Of a stretch of DNA of 64,000 bases, positions 9,079 to 18,704 are shown one piece after another. The stretch's first letter is position 1, and the number at the start of each line of letters is the position of its first letter. Under the pieces are notes generated by a model. The model was not told the DNA's origin and ran no database searches. It worked only from the letters and a program-made list of their open reading frames with translations. A program made the position numbers and the translations under genes. This DNA comes from Sphingopyxis sp. MSC1_008 (GTDB taxonomy: Bacteria > Pseudomonadota > Alphaproteobacteria > Sphingomonadales > Sphingomonadaceae), in the NCBI RefSeq assembly GCF_023197165.1, contig NZ_JALPRD010000003.1, positions 1 through 64,000 on the forward strand, read 5' to 3'.

Positions 9079-9600
9079 TTATTCGGCGGACGGTTTGGCG
9101 CCCGTGCTCTCGGCCTTTTCGCCCAAGAGCAGCGCGCGCGCAACCAGCAAAAGCACGCCGAGCGTGATGCACGCATCGGCGACGTTGAAGATCATGAAGG
9201 GACGGAAATCCCCGATATGCAGGTCGGCGAAGTCGACGACATAGCCGAAACGCACGCGGTCGACGATATTGCCGAGCGCGCCGCCGAGGATCATCGCGAG
9301 CGCGATCACGTCGCCCTTCGCCTGTTCGCGCGTCATCCAGAAAGCGACCGCGGCGGCAACGATCCCGGTCACCGCGACGAGCGTCCAGCGCGTCGTGTCG
9401 GTGCAGCTGGCGAACATCGACAGCGAAATCCCGCAATTCTCCGCCCAGGTCAGGTTGAAGAAGCTCGTGATCTCGATCTGCCCCTTGGGTTCCAGCGACA
9501 AGGGCACGGTGATGACCCATTTGGTGATCTGGTCGAAGACGAAGGCGAGGGCCGCAAAGATCAGGCCGAAGCGCAGGTGGGGCGAACGTTGGCTGCTCAT
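9079..9600 (-). CDS. lspA: Lipoprotein signal peptidase (signal peptidase II)
   Basis: This inner-membrane aspartic protease of 173 residues cleaves the signal peptide of diacylated prolipoproteins. Four membrane helices are visible. The two catalytic aspartates lie in GNIVDR (Asp114) and FNVADA (Asp142), with the conserved Asn139. The usual N-x-G-A-A-F motif reads NCGISLSM at 55-62, a permissible but divergent form. The ATG at 9600 overlaps the ileS stop by four bases (ATGA). The ileS-lspA pairing is found in many bacteria and is typical. Confidence 0.95.
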   Translation of the reverse strand: MSSQRSPHLRFGLIFAALAFVFDQITKWVITVPLSLEPKGQIEITSFFNLTWAENCGISLSMFASCTDTTRWTLVAVTGIVAAAVAFWMTREQAKGDVIALAMILGGALGNIVDRVRFGYVVDFADLHIGDFRPFMIFNVADACITLGVLLLVARALLLGEKAESTGAKPSAE

Positions 9601-12512
9601 GCTGCGTCCAATACCGTGTCGCAGCGATTGCACAAGCTGCCGTCCTCGGTGACTTCGGGCAGGTGGCGCCAGCAGCGGCCGCATTTGTGGTTTTCGGTGC
9701 GGGTGACCGCCAGCTCGTCGCCGGCGCGTGCAACCGACACGATGAAGATTTCCTCGAGCGCCGCGGGATCGAGCGTCGGATCGGGGATCGTGACTTCGGC
9801 CTCGAGGCTCGAACGGATCGTCTTTTCGCGGCGATAGGGTTCGATCGCTTCGGTCACCGCCTCGCGCTGGGTGCGGACGCCCGCCCATTTGGCGGCGAGC
9901 GTTGCGTCGTTCCATGCGGCGTCGACTGCGGGCCATTCGAGTAAATGGACGCTGCTCGCATCGGGATAGCGCGTGCCCCACACTTCCTCGGCGGTGAACA
10001 CCAGCACCGGGGTCGCATAGCGCACGAGCGCGTGGAACAGCGTGTCGAGCACGCTGCGGTACGCGCGGCGGGTGTCGGTGCCGAGCGGCGCGGCGGGGCC
10101 GAGGTCGCAATAGAGGACGTCCTTGCGGATGTCGAAATAGAAGGCCGACAGATCCTCGTTGCAGAAATCGGCGAGCAGGCGCGTGTAGCCGTTGAAATCG
10201 AAGTCATCGACCGCCCGATGCATCTTCGCGTCGAGGTCGGCGAGCAGGCTGAGCATATACCGCTCAAGCTCGGGCATCGCCGCGACGTCGGTGATACGTT
10301 CCTCTTCGCCGAACCCGTCGAGCGCTCCGAGCAGGTAGCGGAAGGTGTTGCGCAGCTTGCGATACTGGTCGGCGACGCCCTTCAGGATCTCGTCACCGAT
10401 CCGGTGGTCCTCGGTGAAGTCGACGCTGAGCGCCCACAGGCGGATGATGTCGGCGCCGTTGGTTTCCATCACCTTGACGGGATCGGTCGTGTTGCCGAGC
10501 GACTTCGACTGTTTGAAGCCCTTGCTGTCCATCGTGAAGCCGTGGGTCAACACCGCCTTGTACGGCGCCTGTCCGCGCGTGCCGCAGGACTCCAGCAGCG
10601 ACGACTGGAACCAGCCGCGATGCTGGTCGCTGCCCTCCAGATAGAGGTCGGCGCTGTGCGTGCCGCCGTCGTGGCGGACGAGCGCGGGCCACCGCCCACT
10701 CTCCAGCACGAAGACGTGGGTGCAGCCCGAATCGAACCAGACGTCGAGAATGTCGACGATGCGTTCGTAGTTCGCGGCGTCATAAGCGTCGCCCAGATAT
10801 TCCTGCGCGCGCGCGTCGTTCCATGCGTCCACGCCGCCCGCCTTCACCGCCGCGACGATGCGGTCGTTGACGGCAGGGTCGTTCAGATAATGGCCGGTCT
10901 TGCGGTCGACGAAGAGCGTGATCGGCACGCCCCAAGCGCGCTGGCGGCTGAGCACCCAGTCGGGGCGGCCCTCGACCATCGACCCGATGCGGTTGCGGCC
11001 CTTGGCCGGGACGAAGCGCGTGTCGTCGATCGCCTGCATCGCCGCCTGTCGCAGCGTCGGCGCGTCGCAGAGGTCCTCTTCGTGCGGGTTGAGCGCGCCG
11101 CCTTCATTCTCCCAGCGCTTTTCGCGCGGGGTCTTGGGCTCGATATGCGTCATCACCTTGTCCATCGGCACGAACCATTGCGGCGTGCAGCGATAGATGA
11201 CCTTCGCCTTCGAGCGCCAGCTGTGCGGATAGCTGTGCTTATAGTCGGCCGAGGCCGCGAGCAGCGCGCCGGCTTCCTTGAGGTCGGTGCAGATCGGGCC
11301 GTCGGGGGCGTTGAACTTCGCGTTGATCACGCTGCCCTGACCGGCGAGCCAGCCCCAATCCTCACGATATTTGCCGTCGCCCTCGACCGCGAACACGGGG
11401 TCGATCCCGTTCGCCTTGCACAGGTCGAAGTCGTCCTCGCCATGGTCGGGCGACATATGGACGAGCCCGGTGCCGCTGTCGGTGGTGACGAAATCGCCGG
11501 GCAGGAAGGGGCGCGGGCGCGCGAAGAAGCCGCCGAGCGCGTGCATCGGGTGTTGCGCGATGGTGCCGGCGAGGTCGGAGCCTTTGCCAGCCCAAACAAT
11601 CGTCCACCCACTACCTTCTGACAACCAAGCTGAACTTGCAGGGCCATAGCGACCGAGCGCGTCATTCATCAGTTCCTGTGCCAGCAAAAGTACGCGACCG
11701 CCTGCTCGGACAGCGACATACTCAACATCCGGCCCGTAGGCCAAAGCCTGGTTGACCGGGATCGTCCACGGCGTCGTCGTCCAGATCACCGCATGTGCGC
11801 CGACCAGCTCGGGAACCGGGCTTTCGACGATCTCGAACGCCACATCGATCTGCGTCGAGACGATATCTTCATATTCGATCTCGGCCTCGGCGAGCGCGGT
11901 CTTTTCGACCGGCGACCACATCACCGGCTTGGCGCCGCGATAGAGCATGTCGTTCGCGGCGAACTTCAGCAGTTCGCGGACGATGGTGGCCTCGGCCTCA
12001 TAATCCATCGTCAGATAGGGATGGTCCCAGTCGCCGCCGATGCCGAGGCGCTTCAGCTGTTCGCGCTGGGTGTCGACCCAATGCTGGGCATAGGCGCGGC
12101 ATTCGGCGCGGAATTCCTCGACCGGAACCTCGTCCTTGTTGAGCTTTTTCTTGCGATACTGCTCCTCGACCTTCCACTCGATCGGCAGGCCGTGGCAGTC
12201 CCAGCCGGGGACGTAAGGCGAATCCTTGCCCTTCAGCGTCTGGGTGCGGACGACCATGTCCTTCAATATATGGTTGAGCGCATGGCCGATGTGCATGTCG
12301 CCATTGGCGTAGGGCGGGCCGTCGTGGAGGATGAACTGCTCGCGGCCCTTGCGGCTTTCGCGAATCTGGCCTTCGAGATTGCCCTCGATCCACTTGGCGA
12401 GAATCTGCGGTTCCTTCTGCGGCAGGCCGGCCTTCATCGGAAAGTCGGTCTTGGGCAGGAAGACGGTGTCGCGATAATCGCGCTGTTCGGCGGCGGGCGT
12501 GCTCTCGGTCAT
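9597..12512 (-). CDS. ileS: Isoleucyl-tRNA synthetase
   Basis: The enzyme has 971 residues from ATG 12512 (MTESTPAAEQ). An in-frame extension of 36 codons upstream is rich in Arg and Cys, looks non-coding and is excluded. Class I features are the HIGH motif (GDMHIGHALNHIL), the KMSKS region in the variant form FKQSKSLGN, a large editing domain, and a C-terminal zinc finger CGRCWRHL...CNRC. It charges tRNA-Ile in the cytoplasm. It overlaps lspA downstream by four bases and follows a GDPD-like gene by 49 bases. The zinc-finger C-terminus places it with the mupirocin-sensitive bacterial type. Confidence 0.97.
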   Translation of the reverse strand: MTESTPAAEQRDYRDTVFLPKTDFPMKAGLPQKEPQILAKWIEGNLEGQIRESRKGREQFILHDGPPYANGDMHIGHALNHILKDMVVRTQTLKGKDSPYVPGWDCHGLPIEWKVEEQYRKKKLNKDEVPVEEFRAECRAYAQHWVDTQREQLKRLGIGGDWDHPYLTMDYEAEATIVRELLKFAANDMLYRGAKPVMWSPVEKTALAEAEIEYEDIVSTQIDVAFEIVESPVPELVGAHAVIWTTTPWTIPVNQALAYGPDVEYVAVRAGGRVLLLAQELMNDALGRYGPASSAWLSEGSGWTIVWAGKGSDLAGTIAQHPMHALGGFFARPRPFLPGDFVTTDSGTGLVHMSPDHGEDDFDLCKANGIDPVFAVEGDGKYREDWGWLAGQGSVINAKFNAPDGPICTDLKEAGALLAASADYKHSYPHSWRSKAKVIYRCTPQWFVPMDKVMTHIEPKTPREKRWENEGGALNPHEEDLCDAPTLRQAAMQAIDDTRFVPAKGRNRIGSMVEGRPDWVLSRQRAWGVPITLFVDRKTGHYLNDPAVNDRIVAAVKAGGVDAWNDARAQEYLGDAYDAANYERIVDILDVWFDSGCTHVFVLESGRWPALVRHDGGTHSADLYLEGSDQHRGWFQSSLLESCGTRGQAPYKAVLTHGFTMDSKGFKQSKSLGNTTDPVKVMETNGADIIRLWALSVDFTEDHRIGDEILKGVADQYRKLRNTFRYLLGALDGFGEEERITDVAAMPELERYMLSLLADLDAKMHRAVDDFDFNGYTRLLADFCNEDLSAFYFDIRKDVLYCDLGPAAPLGTDTRRAYRSVLDTLFHALVRYATPVLVFTAEEVWGTRYPDASSVHLLEWPAVDAAWNDATLAAKWAGVRTQREAVTEAIEPYRREKTIRSSLEAEVTIPDPTLDPAALEEIFIVSVARAGDELAVTRTENHKCGRCWRHLPEVTEDGSLCNRCDTVLDAA

Positions 12513-12561
12513 GGGCGGCCGCTTAGCGCAGATTCGCGTGCGCGCAAACCTTCGGCTGGCG

Positions 12562-13602
12562 CTATTCCTGCCGCGGGCGCAGCGCCGGACCGAGATTGTA
12601 GATGTCGTCGATCCACACATAGCCGGTGAAGCTGGCGGGCACCTTGGTCAGCTGGCCGACCTTCGACAGCCCCATGCCGCTGTTTGCATCGCCGCGCGGG
12701 CCGGTGAGGAGGACGCGCGTGCCATGTTTTGCGGCGCGGTCCTGCAGGCGGTCGGGCCAGCCCCAATAGGCCCATTGCGTGTCGAGCGGCACCATGATCG
12801 TGCTGCCGACGCAGCTTTCCGGATACCAGCCCGACCAGGCGAACTTGATATAGTCCCTTGTGCAGCGCTTGGCGGCGTCGGGGTCCATCGTCCATGCCTT
12901 GGGCGCCTTGGCGCGGATGACCTGCATCAGGCGTGCATTGCCGAAAAAGCCGAAGCGCGAATCATTGGCATCGATGCCGGCGCGCGCGAAGGATGCAAGG
13001 ACGAGCTCGGCCTCCTGCGGGTCGCGCGACTTGAAGTTGATCAGCAGCGAGGCGTGGCCGAGCGCGACGAGCACCTCGTCGAGGCTGGGCATCAGGCCGA
13101 CGCCCTTGCCGCGCAAAGGATAGGTCTGGCCGCCGTCGGCGGTGTAGCCATAGCCGATATCGAGCGCCTTGAGCTCGGCCATCGTGTGGTCGCGGATTTC
13201 GCCCTTGCCGTCGGTGCGGCAATCGAGCGTCCAGTCGTGGAAGACTGCGACCTGCCCGTCCTTCGTGCCCGCGACGTCGAATTTGACCATGCCCGCATCG
13301 CGGCCGATCGCGGCCTTCATCGAGGGCAGGCTGTTTTCGATATAGTCATGCTCGGGGGCGTGGATGCGCGTCGCGGTGCACGTCTCGTCGGTGACGCCGC
13401 TGTGATCGAACAGCTGCGACACGCCGCGATGCGCGATCAGCACGCGCTTGCCGGTGGGGTCGGGGGCGAGGAAGCTTGCGTTCGACAGCGTGAACCATGC
13501 GACGATGGCGGCGAAGACCCAGAGCAGGATCTTCGTGCGGCGCTTCATCGGCTTTTTCGTCGGGCCTTCGAGCGCGGTCGCCCAATCTTCGTTCTCGGTC
13601 AT
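12562..13602 (-). CDS. Glycerophosphodiester phosphodiesterase-family membrane-anchored protein
   Basis: The 346-residue protein starts at ATG 13602 (MTENEDWATA), preceded by a G-rich ribosome site. Residues 25-42 form one membrane anchor, so the enzyme domain probably faces the periplasm. GDPD motifs are IAHRG (His58-Gly60), IENS (Glu89) and VFHDWTLDCRT (His122). The metal-binding E-x-D of typical GDPDs reads KFD at 107-109, so the first acidic ligand is missing. The fold assignment is firm, but activity on glycerophosphodiesters is uncertain. It lies between ribF and ileS in a leftward cluster. Confidence 0.82.
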   Translation of the reverse strand: MTENEDWATALEGPTKKPMKRRTKILLWVFAAIVAWFTLSNASFLAPDPTGKRVLIAHRGVSQLFDHSGVTDETCTATRIHAPEHDYIENSLPSMKAAIGRDAGMVKFDVAGTKDGQVAVFHDWTLDCRTDGKGEIRDHTMAELKALDIGYGYTADGGQTYPLRGKGVGLMPSLDEVLVALGHASLLINFKSRDPQEAELVLASFARAGIDANDSRFGFFGNARLMQVIRAKAPKAWTMDPDAAKRCTRDYIKFAWSGWYPESCVGSTIMVPLDTQWAYWGWPDRLQDRAAKHGTRVLLTGPRGDANSGMGLSKVGQLTKVPASFTGYVWIDDIYNLGPALRPRQE

Positions 13603-13636
13603 CAATCCCCCCTGTCGCCCCCCTTGCGGCGAGGGG

Positions 13637-14566
13637 TCAGGTGTCCGCCAGTAGCGCCTTTGCGGCGTCACAATCCGTAGCGATTTGAACCATTAAGGCG
13701 TCCATATCGTCGAACTTCGCCTCGGCCCGGATGAAGGCGTGGAAAGCGACGTCGATTTCCTGCCCGTAAAGGTCCTCGGCAAAATCGAAGAAATGCGGTT
13801 CGAGCAGTTCCTTGGGCGGGTCAAAGCTGGGACGGATGCCGAGGTTCGCGGCACCTTTGAGGACGCGGCCGTCGGGGAGGCGGCCGGTGACGACGTAGAT
13901 GCCGTAGCGCGGGCGCAGATATTGCCCCATTTCGAGGTTCGCGGTCGGGAAGCCCAGGAGGCGGCCGTTCTTGTCGCCGTGCTGCACGATATTGCGCACG
14001 GTGAAGGGGCGGGTGAGCAGGCGCGTCGCGGCGGCGCAGTCGCCCGCCTGCAACGCCTCGCGGATGCGGCTCGACGAGACGACTTCCTCGGCGTCGTCGA
14101 CGGGGGCGACCATCTCGGTGAAAAAGCCGAGGCGGCGCGCGTGGTCGGCGAGGGTGACGACATTGCCGCCGCGGCCCTTGCCGAAGACGAAGTCGGCGCC
14201 GGTGACGACGCCCGCGGCGCCGTAGCGATCGAGCAGCAGTTCGGTGATGAAATCTTCGGCCGTCGTCGCGGCGAGGGTGGCGTCGAACGGCAGGACGAGC
14301 ATCGCGTCGGCGCCCGCCGCGGCGAACAGCTCCTGCCTTTGGTCGAGCGTGGTGAGGCGGAAGGGCGGGACGTCGGGTTTGAAGAAGCGCACCGGATGCG
14401 GGTCGAAGGTCGCGACGATCGCGGGGCGGCCCTCGTCGCGCGCATGGCGCACCGCGCGGCCGACGACCGCCTGATGCCCCGCGTGGAACCCGTCGAAATT
14501 GCCGAGCGCGATGACGCCGCCGCGCAAGGCTTCTTCGATACGGTTGTGGCCGTCGAGACGGATCAT
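13637..14566 (-). CDS. ribF: Bifunctional riboflavin kinase / FAD synthetase
   Basis: The enzyme has 309 residues. It phosphorylates riboflavin to FMN and adenylates FMN to FAD. The N-terminal nucleotidyltransferase domain carries ALGNFDGFHAGHQAV (the family usually has GNFDGVHLGH) and later SSSRIREAL, the equivalent of the ISST-type signature. The C-terminal kinase domain has GRLLGFPTANLEM and GIYVV. It overlaps the dipeptidase gene by ATGA at 14563-14566. The flavin proteins elsewhere in the window depend on this product, but no special link is implied. Confidence 0.96.
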   Translation of the reverse strand: MIRLDGHNRIEEALRGGVIALGNFDGFHAGHQAVVGRAVRHARDEGRPAIVATFDPHPVRFFKPDVPPFRLTTLDQRQELFAAAGADAMLVLPFDATLAATTAEDFITELLLDRYGAAGVVTGADFVFGKGRGGNVVTLADHARRLGFFTEMVAPVDDAEEVVSSSRIREALQAGDCAAATRLLTRPFTVRNIVQHGDKNGRLLGFPTANLEMGQYLRPRYGIYVVTGRLPDGRVLKGAANLGIRPSFDPPKELLEPHFFDFAEDLYGQEIDVAFHAFIRAEAKFDDMDALMVQIATDCDAAKALLADT

Positions 14567-15744
14567 GGGGTGGGCGGAGTCAGGGGCACGAGCCCCGCCT
14601 TGAGCACACGAATCGCGTTGCCGCCCATCGCGGCGCGGATTTCGTCGTCGCTGAAGCCCGCGTCGATCAGCCCCTGCGTCACCTGGACGAGCTTCGACGT
14701 GTCGAAGCGCACGGTGGTCGCGCCGTCATAGTCGCTACCGAGCGCGACATGGCTAATGCCGACGAGGTCGCGGACATGCTTCATCGCTTTCGCGATGCTC
14801 GCGGGCGAGGTGTCGCACACGGCGGCGTCCCAATAGCCGATGCCGATGAGGCCGCCAGTCGCGGCGACGCCCTTGATCTGTTCGTCGTCGAGGTTGCGGT
14901 TGACCTTGCACGTCGCCTGCACGCCGCCGTGGCTCGAGACGACGGGACGCCGCGCGATCTTGAGGATGTCGGCGACGCAGGCGTTCGAGCAATGCGCGAT
15001 GTCGACGATCATGCCCTTCGCTTCCATCGCCTCGACGACCCGCCGCCCGGTCGGCGTGAGGCCGCCCTTCTTGAGGCCGTGCATCGATCCCGCGAGATCA
15101 TTGTCGAAGAAATGGGTGAGCCCCGCCATGCGGAAGCCGGCGGCGTAGAGCGTGTCGAGGTTCGCGAGCTTGCCTTCGAGGCCGTGGAGGCCCTCGATGC
15201 TGAGCATCGCGCCGACGGGCGGCACCTTGCCGCGGCGTTCGGCGAGCAGCGCGTCGATATTTTCCGGCATGGTAACCGCGCGCAGCTTGCCGCTCGACGC
15301 CGCGACCGCGCGGTGGAGCTTTTCGGCGTGCCAGAGCGAGCGTTCGAGCAGTGAGTTCCACGTCCGCACCGGCTGCAGCTGCGCGATTACGAGGCCGGTG
15401 ATATTGTCGGTGTCGGCGCCATTGGCGTCGTAATTCTGGCCCTTGGGCGACTTGGTCGTGCTCGCGAGGATTTGCAGCGCGACATTGCCGTCCTCGAGCC
15501 GTGGCAGGTCCATATGGCCGCGGTCGGCGCGATCGAGGATGTCGCGCTTCCACAGCAGGGTGTCGCTGTGGAGGTCGACGATCGTCAGCGTCCGGTGCAG
15601 CGCCTTGGCGCGTTCGCTGACGGCCGGGAGCGGCTTGCCGTCGATCTGGTTCATCCCGCGCTCGAGCATGCCGGGAGCGAGCGCGAAAAAGGCGAGCGCG
15701 GCGACCGCGACAACGAGCAATATCCCGACCAGCCAGCGACGCAT
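14563..15744 (-). CDS. Membrane-anchored dipeptidase, peptidase family M19
   Basis: The protein has 393 residues. Residues 3-27 form an N-terminal membrane anchor, and the rest is an amidohydrolase-fold renal-dipeptidase domain. Metal and active-site motifs are VDLHSDT near residue 57, MLSIEGLHGLEG, VDIAHCSNACVADIL, VVSSHGGV and ALGSDYDG. M19 enzymes hydrolyse dipeptides including L-D or dehydro forms at a binuclear zinc site; this one should act in the periplasm. It overlaps ribF downstream by four bases and starts five bases before the folA stop. A second, secreted M19 gene lies at 59633-60889. Confidence 0.93.
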   Translation of the reverse strand: MRRWLVGILLVVAVAALAFFALAPGMLERGMNQIDGKPLPAVSERAKALHRTLTIVDLHSDTLLWKRDILDRADRGHMDLPRLEDGNVALQILASTTKSPKGQNYDANGADTDNITGLVIAQLQPVRTWNSLLERSLWHAEKLHRAVAASSGKLRAVTMPENIDALLAERRGKVPPVGAMLSIEGLHGLEGKLANLDTLYAAGFRMAGLTHFFDNDLAGSMHGLKKGGLTPTGRRVVEAMEAKGMIVDIAHCSNACVADILKIARRPVVSSHGGVQATCKVNRNLDDEQIKGVAATGGLIGIGYWDAAVCDTSPASIAKAMKHVRDLVGISHVALGSDYDGATTVRFDTSKLVQVTQGLIDAGFSDDEIRAAMGGNAIRVLKAGLVPLTPPTP

Positions 15745-15748
15745 GGGC

Positions 15749-16240
15749 CTATTTCCTTGTCAGCGTGACGAAGCTGTACGCTGGGCGGCCGGCGTCGTCG
15801 GTAGGATGATCCTCGCGCGCCGCCTCGTGCCAGTCGGCCGCCGCCGGATAATCGATCACCGCGTCACCCCTGGGCTCGAGCGCGACTTCGGTGAGCTCGA
15901 TGCGGTCGGCGAGCGGCAGGAAGAGGCGATAGATTTCGGCACCGCCGATCACCATCACATGCGGGGCGTTGGCGAGTTTGAGTGCTTCCTCGATCGTCGC
16001 CACGGGCTCGGCGCCCTCGTCCTGCCAGTCGGGGTCGCGGGTGAGGACGATGTGGCGGCGGCCTTCGAGGATCGCGGGCAGGCTGTCGAAGGTCTTGCGC
16101 CCCATGATCATCGGGCGCCCCATCGTGATCTGCTTGAAGCGGCGAAGGTCGGCGGGCAGGTGCCACGCCATCTTGCCATCGGCGCCGATCACGCCATTGG
16201 CGGCGCGTGCGAGGACGAGGGTGATTTCGGGACGGTTCAT
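15749..16240 (-). CDS. folA: Dihydrofolate reductase
   Basis: The 163-residue enzyme starts at ATG 16240. It reduces dihydrofolate to tetrahydrofolate with NADPH. Typical features are the N-terminal strand ITLVLARAANGVIGADGKMA, WHLPADLRRFKQITMG, MGRKTFDSLP and the central VMVIGGAEIYRLFLP. The acidic substrate-binding residue is Asp in the PADL segment. The length matches chromosomal FolA. The start overlaps the purK stop by four bases (ATGA), so folA is translated together with the purine genes. Confidence 0.96.
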   Translation of the reverse strand: MNRPEITLVLARAANGVIGADGKMAWHLPADLRRFKQITMGRPMIMGRKTFDSLPAILEGRRHIVLTRDPDWQDEGAEPVATIEEALKLANAPHVMVIGGAEIYRLFLPLADRIELTEVALEPRGDAVIDYPAAADWHEAAREDHPTDDAGRPAYSFVTLTRK

Positions 16241-17310
16241 GCGGGACTGACTCCGACCCAGGTGGCATGGCCGAGCTTGCGGCCGTCGCGGACCTCCGCC
16301 TTGCCATAATGATGGACGTGGCACGCGGGGTCGGCGAGCAGGTCGGGGACCGTCTCGATCCCGCCGCCGATGAGGTTGTGCATGACGACTGGAAGCGCCG
16401 TGGTGGCGGTGCTGCCGAGCGGCAGGCCGGCGACGGCGCGGATGTGATTTTCGAACTGGCTGACCACCGCGCCTTCGATCGTCCAATGGCCGCTGTTGTG
16501 GACGCGCGGTGCCATTTCGTTGAAGACGGGGCCGTCGGCGGTGGCGAAAAACTCGCCGGTGAGGACGCCAACATAGTCGAGGGTTTCGGCGATCTTTGCC
16601 ATCAGCGCGCGCGCCGCGTCCTGCTGGACGAGCACGGCTTGCGGCGGAGGTAACGTCGAAGTTGCGAGGATGCCGCCGTCGTGGACGTTGACGGGCGAGT
16701 CCCAGAAGCGGACCTCGCCGTCGATGCCGCGCACGAGCAGCACCGAAAATTCATGGTCGAAAGTGACGAAACCTTCGAGAACCGCGGCGTGGCGTCCGAT
16801 GGCATCCCATGCGGCATCGGCGTCGGCCGCGGTGGCGAGGCGTGCCTGCCCCTTGCCGTCATAGCCCATGCGCACGGTCTTGAGGATCGCGGGTGCGCCG
16901 ATCTGTTCGAGGGCGGTGTCGAGCGCGGCGCGGTCCGGTACCGCGGCGAACGGCGCGGGGCGACCGCCGAGCCCGGCGACGAAGTTCTTTTCGGTCAGCC
17001 GGTCCTGCGCGATTTCGAGCCCGGCGCCACCGGGGCGCACCGCGACATGCCCCGAGAGGAAGCGCACCGTGTCGACGGGAACATTCTCGAATTCATAGGT
17101 GACGACATCGCACGCCGCGGCAAAGGCGGCGAGGCGCGGTTCGTCGTCCCATGCGGCCTGGCTGTGGTGTGCGGTGACTTCGGCGGCGACGCTTGTCGCG
17201 TCGGGGGCATAGATATGGACGCGGTAGCCGAGCTGCGCCGCGGCGACCGCGAGCATGCGGCCGAGCTGGCCGCCGCCGAGGATGCCGATCGTCGAACCGG
17301 GGGAAAGCAC
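16237..17310 (-). CDS. purK: N5-carboxyaminoimidazole ribonucleotide synthase
   Basis: The protein has 357 residues and the ATP-grasp fold. It makes N5-CAIR from AIR, bicarbonate and ATP, the step before PurE in purine synthesis. GILGGGQLGRML marks the N-terminal domain, ILKTVRMGYDGKGQ the ATP-grasp loop, and FNEMAPRVHNSGHWT the metal-binding end. It starts six bases after the purE stop and overlaps folA, so purE-purK-folA is one unit. Confidence 0.96.
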   Translation of the reverse strand: MLSPGSTIGILGGGQLGRMLAVAAAQLGYRVHIYAPDATSVAAEVTAHHSQAAWDDEPRLAAFAAACDVVTYEFENVPVDTVRFLSGHVAVRPGGAGLEIAQDRLTEKNFVAGLGGRPAPFAAVPDRAALDTALEQIGAPAILKTVRMGYDGKGQARLATAADADAAWDAIGRHAAVLEGFVTFDHEFSVLLVRGIDGEVRFWDSPVNVHDGGILATSTLPPPQAVLVQQDAARALMAKIAETLDYVGVLTGEFFATADGPVFNEMAPRVHNSGHWTIEGAVVSQFENHIRAVAGLPLGSTATTALPVVMHNLIGGGIETVPDLLADPACHVHHYGKAEVRDGRKLGHATWVGVSPA

Positions 17311-17316
17311 CGGGGT

Positions 17317-17814
17317 TCAGCCCTCGCGCACGGGGACGGGGGCGACGCTGTTCGTCTGCGCGTCGCGCCACGCGTCGAGTTTTTGTGCCAAATCGGCATC
17401 ATTATTTGCGAGCAGCGCGGCGGCGAACAGACCGGCGTTGGTTGCGCCCGCCTTGCCGATCGCAAAGGTCGCGACGGGAATGCCGCCGGGCATCTGGACG
17501 ATCGAATAGAGGCTGTCGACGCCGCTCAAAGCCGCCGACTGGACGGGGACGCCGAGCACCGGCACGCGCGTCATCGACGCGACCATGCCGGGCAGGTGCG
17601 CGGCACCGCCGGCGCCCGCGATGATCGCCTTGAGCCCGCGGTCTGCCGCACTTTTGGCATAATTTACAAGGCGATCGGGGGTGCGGTGCGCCGAGACGAT
17701 CTGCACCTCGTGCGCGATGCCGAACTCTTCGAGGATCTGGACCGCGTGCGCCATCGTCGGCCAGTCCGACTGGCTGCCCATGACGACACCGACTTGCGGG
17801 GCGGTTTCGCCCAT
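17317..17814 (-). CDS. purE: N5-carboxyaminoimidazole ribonucleotide mutase
   Basis: The protein has 165 residues, the normal class I PurE length. It converts N5-CAIR to [17 protein letters not shown] at the N-terminus and [12 protein letters not shown] with the catalytic His are diagnostic, as is [11 protein letters not shown]. It is the first gene of the leftward cluster purE-purK-folA-M19-ribF-GDPD-ileS-lspA-lipoprotein. The 195 bases upstream separate it from a divergent GGDEF gene and must hold both promoters. Confidence 0.97.
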   Translation of the reverse strand: MGETAPQVGVVMGSQSDWPTMAHAVQILEEFGIAHEVQIVSAHRTPDRLVNYAKSAADRGLKAIIAGAGGAAHLPGMVASMTRVPVLGVPVQSAALSGVDSLYSIVQMPGGIPVATFAIGKAGATNAGLFAAALLANNDADLAQKLDAWRDAQTNSVAPVPVREG

Positions 17815-18009
17815 TTCAATCCCTCCTGCCCCGGCTTCATCGCGTATGAATCGCCGCCGCTTCCCCCCTAGCGACTGCTTTGCGTGCGGGCAACGCCGCG
17901 CGATTGATGTCGCCGCGTTTACCGATTGGTATCAAGTCGGGACTAGGGTTGCCGCTCAATATCCATCGGCATTCGGCCGGGGATCGTGGGTTGGGTTCGG
18001 GGACGTTGA

Positions 18010-18654
18010 ATGGATAGCGTAGGGGGGGCACGGATCGCGGTCGACCAGTTCGGCACCGTTTCCGTAGACTCCATCGAGGACCAGCTGCGTGAAATACGCC
18101 GGGAACGCGACGCATTGCGCCGCGAAAACCGCGTGTTGAAGATCGCCGTCGCCGAGCTCGAACGCGTGTCCGAACGCGATACGCTGACCCCGCTGTTCAA
18201 TCGCCGCTATTTCCTGACCGCGATCCATCACCGCATGGCGCGGTTCGAGCGGCACGCCGAACGCGCCGCGGTCGTCTTTATCGACGTCAACCAGCTCAAA
18301 TATATCAACGACAATTTCGGCCATGCCGCGGGCGACTTCGCGCTGATGGAAATTGCCAAGCGGCTCGCGGGTTCGATCCGCGCGACCGATGTCGCGGCGC
18401 GTATCGGCGGCGACGAATTCGGGCTGATCCTCGACCAGTCGAGCGAGGATGGCGCGCGCGTGCAGGTCAACCGGCTCTGCGACGTGCTGACTGCAGCGCC
18501 CGCCGAATATGACGGGCACGAGATCGCGCTGTCGGCGTGCTTCGGCGTCGCGATGCTGCAGACGGGGATGACCGAATCGGACATTTTGGCTGCCGCGGAC
18601 CGTGATATGTACCGCAGCAAGCAGGGGCTGGGCGGGCTGCCCGGCCACCGCTAA
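18010..18654 (+). CDS. Diguanylate cyclase (GGDEF) with coiled-coil N-terminus
   Basis: This is a soluble protein of 214 residues. Residues 20-55 form a heptad-like coiled coil (EDQLREIRRERDALRRENRV), then a complete GGDEF domain. The active site is GGDEF at 133-137. An intact inhibitory I-site RATD lies at 124-127, exactly five residues upstream. NQLKYINDNFGHAAGD is the substrate-binding helix. It should make c-di-GMP from two GTP and be product-inhibited. No sensor domain is present, so activation probably depends on coiled-coil dimerisation or a partner. Two small genes follow on the same strand. Confidence 0.92.
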   Translation: MDSVGGARIAVDQFGTVSVDSIEDQLREIRRERDALRRENRVLKIAVAELERVSERDTLTPLFNRRYFLTAIHHRMARFERHAERAAVVFIDVNQLKYINDNFGHAAGDFALMEIAKRLAGSIRATDVAARIGGDEFGLILDQSSEDGARVQVNRLCDVLTAAPAEYDGHEIALSACFGVAMLQTGMTESDILAAADRDMYRSKQGLGGLPGHR

Positions 18655-18704
18655 CCACGCGTTAACCAAAAGAGCGCATCGTTTCCCCGGGGAACAGGGG
18701 GTGG

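Noticed and set aside
9945..11621. A 558-codon plus-strand frame opposite ileS
   Set aside because: It lies wholly inside ileS, whose motifs are intact, and has no domain pattern of its own.
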